10,238 bases of DNA from Frankiaceae bacterium. GTDB lineage: Bacteria; Actinomycetota; Actinomycetes; Frankiales; Frankiaceae. The stretch is taken from contig JAVEDQ010000144.1 in the NCBI GenBank assembly GCA_030840885.1, forward strand, positions 1 through 10,238, read 5' to 3'. The translations under genes were made by a program, and so were the position numbers. Under the pieces are notes generated by a model that had not been told where the DNA came from, searched no databases, and saw only the letters and a list, made by a program, of their open reading frames with translations. This document shows, one piece after another, positions 1 to 5,663 of the stretch. Every line of letters begins with the position of its first letter. The first letter of the stretch is position 1.

Positions 1-1
1 A

Positions 2-229
2 GCGGAATTCGAGGTGCATGAGTGGCGGACCCGCTCGTTGCGCAGACGAAGCGTCGAGGACGGCCTGCTCCTCTGGGAGATCGGGTTGACTGAGACCGCC
101 AGCGACGACCGGGAGCCGGTTCGCCGACGTCACTTCTTCTCTCGTCGCTGGGAGCGCTTGCAGACCGTTCAGCAAGCGGCGGACGAGACAGCGGCTCAAC
201 TCGATCGACTCCTCAGCGAGCGGACCTAG
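2..229 (+). CDS. Unrecognised protein, probable 3' fragment
   Basis: The reading frame is open from the first base of the window to a TAG at 227-229, so this is probably the C-terminal end of a gene that starts outside. A GTG at 14 could also start a 71-residue protein, with only a weak GGAA (4-7) in front of it. The visible part is highly charged: a basic Arg-rich stretch (RTRSLRRR) is followed by an acidic segment, then a second Arg cluster, and it ends in a Gln/Ala/Leu-rich stretch (VQQAADETAAQLDRLLSER) likely to form a helix. I recognise no family. Codon use is less G/C-biased than in the genes after 940, as in the toxin-antitoxin pair that follows, so the two may share an origin. That the frame is coding is moderately likely; the function is unknown. 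Confidence 0.45.
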   Translation, partial: AEFEVHEWRTRSLRRRSVEDGLLLWEIGLTETASDDREPVRRRHFFSRRWERLQTVQQAADETAAQLDRLLSERT

Positions 230-245
230 GTGGCGGCTACGGGCG

Positions 246-263
246 CTTCCTCGAGCGAGGAAG
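246..263 (+). terminator. Stem-loop after the first gene
   Basis: CTTCCTC (246-252) and GAGGAAG (257-263) form a perfect 7-bp stem around the loop GAGC, 16 bases after the stop at 229. There is no T tract, which is common for actinobacterial terminators. It would insulate the toxin-antitoxin promoter from upstream transcription. This is inferred from position and pairing only. Confidence 0.4.
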
Positions 264-300
264 ATGCACTCTCGCGTGCGGTGGCGCTCCTACGCGGCGC

Positions 301-329
301 TTGCCGCCGGATGTCTGGTCGACTAGAAT
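301..329 (+). promoter_or_regulatory. Promoter of the toxin-antitoxin operon, probably leaderless
   Basis: A -35-like TTGCCG (301-306) is followed after exactly 17 bases by a -10-like TAGAAT (324-329). The antitoxin ATG is at 338, eight bases after the -10 ends, so the expected transcription start falls on or within about two bases of the start codon. No Shine-Dalgarno sequence lies before that ATG. This is the usual arrangement of leaderless genes in actinobacteria. Toxin-antitoxin pairs are typically autorepressed, but no clear operator palindrome was found here. Confidence 0.6.
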
Positions 330-337
330 TTCGGTCT

Positions 338-625
338 ATGAGCACCCTTCCGTTGTCGGAGGTGAAGGCGCGCCTGTCCGAGATCGCTGAAGAGGTGGCG
401 GCAACGCACGAACGCGTCCAGATCACGAAGAACGGGCGCGGCTATGTGGTTCTTCTAGCGGCCGAAGATCTCGAGTCGATCGAGGCCACTCTTGAGTTGC
501 TGGCGGACCCGGTGGCGCAGGCGCGCATAGTGAGCGCCGAGAAGGACATCGAACGAGGGGACGTTCTGGACGAGGTTGTGGTTCGCGCGCTGCTCACGGC
601 TAGGCGGCCTGGAGTATCTGAGTGA
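338..625 (+). CDS. Type II antitoxin, Phd/YefM family
   Basis: This 95-residue protein opens with MSTLPLSEVKARLSEI, the pattern of the Phd/YefM N-terminal DNA-binding fold, and has the family's ITKNGRGYVVLLAAEDLESI stretch at 29-48 (a basic turn, then a hydrophobic strand, then a helix). The acidic C-terminal half (about 55-95) is the part that normally wraps around and neutralises the toxin. By family, the protein represses its own operon, more strongly in complex with the toxin. The ATG at 338 is chosen because the fold starts there and because a promoter with -10 at 324-329 fits a leaderless start. The stop overlaps the toxin start by four bases (GTGA, 622-625), which implies translational coupling. 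Less common codons such as CTT and CTA appear, unlike in the neighbours after 940, which suggests transfer. Confidence 0.88.
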   Translation: MSTLPLSEVKARLSEIAEEVAATHERVQITKNGRGYVVLLAAEDLESIEATLELLADPVAQARIVSAEKDIERGDVLDEVVVRALLTARRPGVSE

Positions 626-888
626 ACTTCCGGGTCGTTGTGACCCGGACGGCAGCGCGCCAGCTCGCCGAACGCCTGCCCGAAGCCGCAGCCACCGCTT
701 GTGTCGAGTTCCTGTTCGGACCGCTGGCCGACAACCCCCATCGCGTTGGTGCGCCACTGCGCGCCCCCTTCCTCGGTCAACGCCGAGCCCGTCGGGGTGA
801 GTACCGGGTTCGCTATCGGATCGAGGACGCGAGCGCCACCGTCTACGTGCTCGACATCGATCACCGACGGGACGCCTACCGCAGTTGA
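622..888 (+). CDS. Type II toxin, RelE/ParE superfamily
   Basis: This 88-residue basic protein has the RelE/ParE layout: an N-terminal strand (NFRVVVTRTAARQL), two helices (about 11-32), and C-terminal strands containing RGEYRVRYRI (58-67) and VYVLDIDHRRDAYR (74-87). The Arg/Tyr positions R58, R62 and R64 and the H81-R82-x-D-x-Y86 ending match the RelE branch, whose members usually cut mRNA on the ribosome; ParE members instead inhibit gyrase, and sequence alone does not settle which applies. The GTG at 622 overlaps the antitoxin stop by four bases, and GGAG at 611-614 lies seven bases ahead as a ribosome binding site. Length is normal and nothing looks broken, so the pair is probably functional. 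Confidence 0.87.
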   Translation: MNFRVVVTRTAARQLAERLPEAAATACVEFLFGPLADNPHRVGAPLRAPFLGQRRARRGEYRVRYRIEDASATVYVLDIDHRRDAYRS

Positions 889-926
889 TCGGTAGGAGTT
901 CCGCGTCAAAGGATCCCGCCGCAGTT

Positions 927-952
927 CCAGCTGTAGCCCGCGCTACAGCTGG
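927..952. terminator. Convergent stem-loop between toxin and helicase
   Basis: CCAGCTGTAG (927-936) and CTACAGCTGG (943-952) form a perfect 10-bp stem around CCCGCG. It lies between two converging genes and can serve both strands. The distal arm is the last ten bases of the helicase gene including its TAG stop (943-945 on the minus strand), so the hairpin is built partly from coding sequence. No T tract follows on either strand. Confidence 0.65.
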
Positions 953-3468
953 TTGACCGCCGTGACATGCACGACCGCCACACCGGCCTCGTCGGAGGCG
1001 GCGAGGTCGATCTCGGCCGAGAACCCCCAGTCGTGCGCGCCGGCGGGGTCATCGAAGATCTGCCGTGCGGTCCATCGCCCGGGCTGCTGGTCGAGCAGGA
1101 GCAGAGCCGGGCCGCGGGCGTCGGGCCCGGTGCCGATCTCGTCGAACTCCTCGAAGTACGGCGCCAGCGCCGCCGCCCAGGCGTGGGCGTCGAAGCCGTC
1201 CTCGCCGTCGAGCTCGCCGAGCGCCAACCACTGCTTGCGCGCCGCCAGCTCGACACGACGGAACAGCGCGTTGCGCACCAGCACCCGGAAGGCGCGGACG
1301 TTCGCCGTGACCGGCGGCGGCCGCTCGTCGAGCACGGAGGTCTCGGTCGTGACCTCCTCCGGGTTCATGAGGCGTTCCCACTCGTCGAGCAGGCTGGAGT
1401 CGATCTGCCGGACCAGCTCGGAGAGCCAGGCGAGCAGGTCCTCGAGCTCCTCGGTGCGCGCGTCCTCGGGCACGGTCTGCCGCAGCGCACGGGAGGCGTC
1501 GGCGAGGTAGCGCAGCACCACGCCCTCGGAGCGGGCGAGACCGTAGAACTGGACGTAGTCGGCGAAGTTCATGGCCTGCTCGAACATCTCGCGCACCACC
1601 GACTTGGGGGCGAGCTCGAAGTCGGCGACCCACGGATGGCCCTCGCGGTAGATCGCGAACGCACCCTCGAGCATCGTCTCGAGCGGCTTGGGGTGGGTGA
1701 CGTCCTCGAGCAGCTCCATCCGCGCCTCGTACTCGATGCCCTCGGCCTTCATCGCCGCGACGGCTTCCCCACGGGCGCGGTTGCGTTGCGCCGAGAGGAT
1801 CTGGCGCGGGTTCTCCAGCGTCGCCTCGATGACGCTGACGACGTCGACGACGTAGGTCGGTGACTCGCGGTCGAGCAGCTCGATCGCAGCGAGCGCGAAC
1901 TGCGAGAGCGGTTGGTTCAGCGCGAAGTCGGGCTGGAGGTCGACGGTGAGCCGCATGGTGCGGCCCGCGCGATCGGGTTCGGCGAGCCGTTCGACGATCC
2001 CGGCGGTCTCGAGCGAACCGAGGATCTCCTCGGCCTCGGCAAGCTGCCGTTGCTGGGTGTCCTCGGTCTCGGCGGTAGCCGTCACGAGCTCCTCGACGGC
2101 CACCCGCACGTCGCCCGGCCGGGCGAGCAGGTTGAGCACCATCGACGTGCTCATCCGGAAGTGGCTGGTGAGCGTCTCCGGCTCCCCGGCGACCAGCCGC
2201 TCGTAGGTCGGGGCACCCCAGGAGACCATCCCCTCGGGCGGCTTCTTCCGGACGACCTTGCGGCGCTTCTTCGGGTCGTCGCCGGCCTTGGCGAGCGCCT
2301 TCTCGTTGTCGATGACGTGCTCGGGCGCCTGCACGACGACCCGCCCGGCCGTGTCGTAGCCGGCCCGGCCCGCGCGGCCGGCGATCTGGTGGAATTCGCG
2401 CACGGACAGCAGGCGGACCTTGGTGCCGTCGTACTTCGACAACGACGTGATGACCACGGTGCGGATCGGGACGTTGATGCCGACGCCGAGCGTGTCGGTG
2501 CCGCAGATGACCTTGAGCAGACCCCGCTGCGCGAGCGTCTCCACGAGCCGGCGGTACTTCGGCAACATCCCGGCGTGGTGGACGCCGATGCCGTGGCGCA
2601 CCAATCGGGAGAGGATCCGGCCGAATCCGGCGCTGAAGCGGAAGCGTCCGATCGCCGTGGCGATGGCGTCCTTCTCCTCGCGGCTGCACATGTTGATGCT
2701 CATCAGAGCGGACGCGTGCTCGGCGGCACCGGCCTGGGTCGGGTGGACGACGTAGATCGGCGCCTGGCCGGTGTAGAGCAGTTCCTCCACGGTCTCGTGC
2801 AGGGGCTTGAGCGCGAACGCGTAGAACAGCGGCACCGGGCGCTCGGCGCCCGACACCGTGGTGGTGGGCCGGCCGGTCCGGTCGGTGAGCTCCTTCTCGA
2901 AGCGGGAGACGTCACCCAGGGTCGCCGAGAGCAGCACGAACTGCGCCTGCGGGAGCTCCAGCAGCGGCACCTGCCACGCCCAGCCGCGCTCGGGGTCGGC
3001 GTAGTAGTGGAACTCGTCCATCACGACCTGACCGACGTCGGCGTCGGGTCCGCCGCGCAGCGCGAGGTTGGCGAGGATCTCGGCGGTGCAGCAGACGATG
3101 GGTGCGTGGGCGTTCACGCTGACGTCACCGGTGAGCATGGCGACCCGTTCGGCGCCGAACACCTCGATCAGCGCGAAGAACTTCTCCGACACCAGCGCCT
3201 TGGTCGGCGCGGTGTAGAAGCTGCGCCGCCCCTCGGCCAAGGCGGCGAAGTGCGCGCCGACCGCGATGAGGCTCTTCCCCGAGCCGGTCGGGGTCGAGAC
3301 GATCACGTTCGAGCCGGTGACGATCTCGATCAGCGCCTCCTGCTGCGCCGGATAGAGGGTCAGGCCCTGCCTGGTGGCCCAGTCCGAGATCGCCCCGAAC
3401 AGCTCGTCGGGGTCGGCGGGATGGTCGGCGCCGGTCGGTGCCGCAGGGAGGTCGTCGAGCAGGCTCAT
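943..3468 (-). CDS. Ski2-like DEAD/DEAH helicase with DUF3516 domain
   Basis: This 841-residue superfamily II helicase carries the full motif set: a Q-like LYPAQQEAL (38-46), Walker A TPTGSGKS (59-66), motif Ia TAPTKAL (86-92), TGD (113-115), motif II DEFH (151-154), motif III SAT (181-183), HHAGMLPKYR (297-306), motif V GTDTLGVGINVP (323-334) and motif VI QIAGRAGRAG (361-370). The DExH box and the motif IV-VI region resemble the Ski2/Mtr4 group, so ATP-driven RNA unwinding or remodelling is likely; the precise substrate in actinobacteria is not known to me. A Lys/Arg-rich patch (about 400-409) follows the helicase core, and the C-terminal half fits DUF3516, the actinobacterial family with this layout. 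The start at 3468 gives the expected N-terminus, but GGAGGG lies only two bases ahead, an unusually short spacing. No in-frame start is seen just upstream. Confidence 0.92.
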   Translation of the reverse strand: MSLLDDLPAAPTGADHPADPDELFGAISDWATRQGLTLYPAQQEALIEIVTGSNVIVSTPTGSGKSLIAVGAHFAALAEGRRSFYTAPTKALVSEKFFALIEVFGAERVAMLTGDVSVNAHAPIVCCTAEILANLALRGGPDADVGQVVMDEFHYYADPERGWAWQVPLLELPQAQFVLLSATLGDVSRFEKELTDRTGRPTTTVSGAERPVPLFYAFALKPLHETVEELLYTGQAPIYVVHPTQAGAAEHASALMSINMCSREEKDAIATAIGRFRFSAGFGRILSRLVRHGIGVHHAGMLPKYRRLVETLAQRGLLKVICGTDTLGVGINVPIRTVVITSLSKYDGTKVRLLSVREFHQIAGRAGRAGYDTAGRVVVQAPEHVIDNEKALAKAGDDPKKRRKVVRKKPPEGMVSWGAPTYERLVAGEPETLTSHFRMSTSMVLNLLARPGDVRVAVEELVTATAETEDTQQRQLAEAEEILGSLETAGIVERLAEPDRAGRTMRLTVDLQPDFALNQPLSQFALAAIELLDRESPTYVVDVVSVIEATLENPRQILSAQRNRARGEAVAAMKAEGIEYEARMELLEDVTHPKPLETMLEGAFAIYREGHPWVADFELAPKSVVREMFEQAMNFADYVQFYGLARSEGVVLRYLADASRALRQTVPEDARTEELEDLLAWLSELVRQIDSSLLDEWERLMNPEEVTTETSVLDERPPPVTANVRAFRVLVRNALFRRVELAARKQWLALGELDGEDGFDAHAWAAALAPYFEEFDEIGTGPDARGPALLLLDQQPGRWTARQIFDDPAGAHDWGFSAEIDLAASDEAGVAVVHVTAVNQL

Positions 3469-3506
3469 CGCCCTCCATGCTGCCAGTCCCGGTACCCGGC
3501 GGGCCC

Positions 3507-3543
3507 GTCAGCCGGTCGGTGTCAGCCGGTCCCGTCAGCCGGT
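3507..3543. repeat. Three close copies of GTCAGCCGGT
   Basis: The 10-mer GTCAGCCGGT occurs at 3507-3516, 3521-3530 and 3534-3543, with start-to-start distances of 14 and 13 bases. Two of the copies are preceded by CCC. The array lies 39-75 bases upstream of the helicase ATG; on its coding strand it reads ACCGGCTGAC three times. The spacing is somewhat over one helical turn, so it could be a cluster of protein-binding sites in the helicase promoter, or simply a short local duplication. The rest of the 3469-3610 gap shows no convincing promoter or terminator. Confidence 0.55.
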
Positions 3544-3610
3544 GGCGAGACAGACGGTCGCACCGGGATCACCCGATCGGCCGCACTACCGGCACACGCC
3601 CGCTCCCTGC

Positions 3611-4444
3611 TCAGGCGACGTCGAAGGTCTCCGGATCGGGACCGACGCGCTCGCCGCTGCCCAGCGCCGTGATGGCGCCCATGTCGGCGTCGGAGAGCTC
3701 GAAGTCGAAGACCTCGATGTTCTGCTGAATGCGGTCGGGGGTCACCGACTTGGGGATGGCGACGTTGCCGAGCTGCATGTGCCAGCGGAGCACCACCTGC
3801 GCCGCGCTCTTGCCGTGCGCCTCGGCGATCGAGGTCAGCGTCGGATCCTCGAGCAGGCCCTTGCCCTGCCCGATCGGGCTCCAGGCCTCGGTGACGATCT
3901 GATGTGAGGCGTGGAAGGCACGCAGCTCTTCCTGCGGCAGCTTCGGGTGCAGCTCGACCTGGTTGATGGCCGGCACGACGCCGGTCTCGTCGAACAACCG
4001 GTTGAGGTGGCGCTCGGTGAAGTTCGAGACGCCGATCGCCCGGGCCCGGCCATCGGCGTAGATCTTTTCGAGGGCCTTCCAGGTGTCGACGTAGCGGTCC
4101 CGCTTGGGCAGCGGCCAGTGGATGAGGTACAGGTCGACGGTGTCGAGACCGAGCTTGCCGAGGCTCACGTCGAAGGCGCGCATCGCCTCGTCGTAGCCCT
4201 GGTCGGCGTTCCACAGCTTCGTGGTGATGAACAGGTCGTTCCGGTCGACACCGCTGTTGGCGATGGCCTTGCCGACGCCTTCCTCGTTCTGGTACGCGGC
4301 GGCGGTGTCGATCAGCCGGTAGCCGGATTCGATGGCCGTGCGGACCGGCTCGACGACCTCGTCGGCGGGCACTTGGAACACGCCGAACCCCAGCTGGGGG
4401 ATCTCGACGCCGTTGTTGAAGCGAACGGTGGGGGTGTCGGTCAT
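3611..4444 (-). CDS. Aldo/keto reductase, 2,5-diketo-D-gluconate reductase-like (AKR5-type)
   Basis: This 277-residue single-domain (beta/alpha)8 oxidoreductase probably reduces carbonyl compounds with NADPH in the cytoplasm. The catalytic tetrad is complete: D46 (in GYRLIDTA), Y51, K76 (in ITTKLW) and H109 (in LIHWPLP). AIGVSNF (136-142) and NQVELHP (161-167) are family signatures. The cofactor loop IPKSVTPDRI (230-239) keeps K232, S233 and R238, equivalent to the NADPH phosphate-binding residues of bacterial 2,5-diketo-D-gluconate reductase A. The physiological substrate cannot be read from the sequence; many actinobacterial members act as general aldehyde or ketone reductases. The ATG at 4444 is preceded by GAGAGG at about six bases, and a longer in-frame start at 4507 adds only non-homologous residues. 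The gene lies 142 bases upstream of the helicase on the same strand, and the two may or may not be cotranscribed. Confidence 0.93.
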   Translation of the reverse strand: MTDTPTVRFNNGVEIPQLGFGVFQVPADEVVEPVRTAIESGYRLIDTAAAYQNEEGVGKAIANSGVDRNDLFITTKLWNADQGYDEAMRAFDVSLGKLGLDTVDLYLIHWPLPKRDRYVDTWKALEKIYADGRARAIGVSNFTERHLNRLFDETGVVPAINQVELHPKLPQEELRAFHASHQIVTEAWSPIGQGKGLLEDPTLTSIAEAHGKSAAQVVLRWHMQLGNVAIPKSVTPDRIQQNIEVFDFELSDADMGAITALGSGERVGPDPETFDVA

Positions 4445-4723
4445 TCGGTTCCTCTCGCAGTCGTGCGCAGGTGGACGTCTCGCAGGCCGGTGACGGCCAC
4501 GTCCCACGTCTACGGCGCTCCGATCTGCGTACCCGGGGCGCCGTCAGACAACCGATCGCGTGACGAGCGACCCCGGCCGCCGAGGGCCCTGAGGACGCGG
4601 GACGCCCGCCGCGACCGCCGTTCGCCGCTGGCGAATTCGCTCCGATCGCTGCAGTCACGGAGCCGGACGGTCGATCAGGAATTTTGTACCGTCCCTCCAC
4701 CCGCCATGAGGAGAAGTCACACG
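4445..4723. promoter_or_regulatory. Divergent intergenic region with two palindromic sites
   Basis: This gap lies between the divergently transcribed aldo/keto reductase and CAP-domain genes and must hold both promoters. Two symmetric sites stand out: the 10-base palindrome GCGAATTCGC (4631-4640), and the inverted repeat GGACGGT (4665-4671) / ACCGTCC (4688-4694) around an A/T-rich centre (GGAATTTTGT). The second lies just upstream of the CAP gene, and TACCGT (4687-4692) within it resembles an actinobacterial -10 (TANNNT), so a protein bound there could block transcription. AGGAGA at 4709-4714 is the CAP gene's ribosome binding site. No riboswitch was recognised here, unlike in front of the NlpC/P60 gene. 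Confidence 0.4.
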
Positions 4724-5278
4724 ATGTCCGAATTTCTCAGCTTTTCGCCGATCGCCACGAGTGACCAGAACGCCGGCGGCTCGCCCGCCCGCCCGCGCCG
4801 TCGAGTGCTCCGCCTCGCACTGGGTGTCGCCGCCGCCGCGATCTCGCTCAGCGGCGTGGCCGCCTGCAACCCCATGAACCCAACCGTTCCGCCCTCGCCG
4901 ACCGTGTCGGCGCAGGCCGCGTACGAGGGGCGCATCCTGGTGCTCGTCAACGCCGAGCGCACCCGACGAGGACTGCGCCCGCTGGCCATGAACACCTGCG
5001 CCGACGGCTACGCGAACCGCTGGGCGAGCTCCATGGCGTCCAGCGGGAGGTTCGCCCACCAGAGCATCACGCCGATGCTGTCGAGCTGCGGCGCGCGCCG
5101 GGTCGGCGAGAACATCGCCTACGGCAACGTCAGTGCCGACCAGATGATGGTGATGTGGATGAACTCCCCAGGCCACCGCGCCAACATCCTCAATCCGGCC
5201 TTCACCCACATCGGGATCGGCGCCGTGAAGACCTCGGCGGGCCGCTGGTACGGCGTCCAGGACTTCATCACGAAGTGA
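4724..5278 (+). CDS. CAP-domain (SCP/PR-1-like) lipoprotein
   Basis: This 184-residue exported protein has a long n-region with RRRVLR (25-30), a hydrophobic stretch (31-45) and a lipobox VAAC, so it is probably lipidated at C48 and held on the outer face of the membrane. The RRxVLR pattern could direct it to the Tat pathway. After a Pro/Ser linker (50-60), the CAP domain fills 67-184: ILVLVNAERTRRGLRPL (71-87), FAHQS with H112, GENIAYG with E129, and SPGHRANIL with H151. H112, E129 and H151 match the conserved cavity residues of the family. C92 and C122 may form a disulfide. The role of bacterial CAP proteins is not well established. The ATG at 4724 is preferred because AGGAGA lies nine bases ahead; the in-frame ATG at 4706 overlaps that ribosome binding site. 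Confidence 0.9.
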   Translation: MSEFLSFSPIATSDQNAGGSPARPRRRVLRLALGVAAAAISLSGVAACNPMNPTVPPSPTVSAQAAYEGRILVLVNAERTRRGLRPLAMNTCADGYANRWASSMASSGRFAHQSITPMLSSCGARRVGENIAYGNVSADQMMVMWMNSPGHRANILNPAFTHIGIGAVKTSAGRWYGVQDFITK

Positions 5279-5292
5279 CACACCGGTGTCAC
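5275..5292 (+). terminator. Stem-loop on the CAP gene stop codon
   Basis: GTGACAC (5275-5281) and GTGTCAC (5286-5292) form a perfect 7-bp stem around ACCG. The TGA stop (5276-5278) is part of the first arm. There is no T tract. The position, exactly at the gene end and before a long untranslated leader, favours a terminator that separates the CAP gene from the riboswitch-controlled gene. Confidence 0.5.
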
Positions 5293-5445
5293 GGCGATGC
5301 GAGCCGGTGACGCCGAAGGTGTGACGTAACTGGTCAGACCGCCCGTCGGGCCGCTTCGACCTCCGCGCTCACGACTTCGATGTCCGTTATGTGAGGTTTG
5401 TCTCGGCAACCATTCCGCGACATGTCGGTCGTCCTGTCGTTGAGT
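5293..5445. other. Gap upstream of the riboswitch leader
   Basis: No gene is supported here. The stretch should contain the promoter of the NlpC/P60 gene, but I found no pair of -35 and -10 hexamers that I trust; TTGTCT (5398-5403) and CATGTC (5421-5426) have 17-base spacing but a poor -10. The palindrome CGACATGTCG (5418-5427) is a possible protein site overlapping that weak -10. Confidence 0.3.
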
Positions 5446-5503
5446 GTGCTTGCAACGAGCAAGCACTTGGGCCGCACGCCGAGTTCCGCCCCCGGCCCAA
5501 GTG
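5446..5503 (+). ncRNA. Two overlapping stem-loops in front of the riboswitch
   Basis: Hairpin 1 pairs GTGCTTGC (5446-5453) with GCAAGCAC (5459-5466) around AACGA: 8 perfect pairs. Hairpin 2 pairs CACTTGGGCCG (5464-5474) with CGGCCCAAGTG (5493-5503): 11 perfect pairs, plus a possible G-U at its base. The two share CAC (5464-5466) and cannot both form fully. The 18-base loop of hairpin 2 (5475-5492) contains the 5' strands of riboswitch helices P1 (5477-5480) and P2 (5484-5491), so hairpin 2 as drawn competes topologically with the ligand-binding fold. Pairing is read directly from the sequence; a regulatory role is inferred. If transcription begins after about 5465, only part of this exists in the RNA. 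Confidence 0.5.
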
Positions 5504-5657
5504 TCCGAACGAGAAAACTCATGGGGCGGAAGTGGGGGAACCACCGCACGTCGCCGGCTGACCTCGTCAGCCGGCTTGGGGTGAAGCCGGGTCTTCTTGA
5601 CCGGCCGGGCAGCCCAGCCCGAATCCGACAGCTCACCCCGCAGGCGAACGGGAAGGA
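5477..5657 (+). promoter_or_regulatory. c-di-AMP riboswitch (ydaO/yuaA leader)
   Basis: The conserved blocks of the ydaO class appear in order: GCCGAGTTCC (5478-5487), GGGGGAACCAC (5534-5544), GGGGTGAA (5578-5585), and CGAATCCGACAGCTCACCCC (5620-5639) followed by GCAGGCG. Pairing supports the fold: P1 CGCC 5477-5480 with GGCG 5643-5646; P2 TTCCGCCC 5484-5491 with GGGCGGAA 5524-5531; GTGG 5532-5535 with CCAC 5541-5544; a 9-bp hairpin GCCGGCTGA/TCAGCCGGC at 5553-5575; GCCGG/CCGGC at 5586-5605; CGGGC/GCCCG at 5606-5621; and the long-range GGGGTGA 5578-5584 with TCACCCC 5633-5639. The GGAAGGA ribosome binding site (5651-5657) follows P1 by four bases. The class binds cyclic di-AMP and usually turns expression off; in actinobacteria it typically precedes cell-wall hydrolase genes, as here. 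Confidence 0.92.
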
Positions 5658-5663
5658 ACTTCT

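Noticed and set aside
230..337. N-terminal extension of the antitoxin from a GTG at 230
   Set aside because: The extra 36 residues do not fit Phd/YefM proteins, would cover the hairpin at 246-263 and the promoter at 301-329, and have no good ribosome binding site.
1912..3672. A 586-codon plus-strand open frame opposite the helicase
   Set aside because: It is antisense to a gene with all helicase motifs; long antisense frames are expected when third positions are nearly all G or C. Its translation is Gly/Arg/Asp/Val-rich with no recognisable domain.
4706..4723. Earlier ATG at 4706 for the CAP gene
   Set aside because: It overlaps the AGGAGA that serves the ATG at 4724 and has no ribosome binding site of its own; it remains possible only as a leaderless start.
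5398..5426. TTGTCT / CATGTC as promoter of the riboswitch transcript
   Set aside because: The 17-base spacing is right, but the -10 matches poorly and coincides with a palindrome; too weak to annotate as a promoter.
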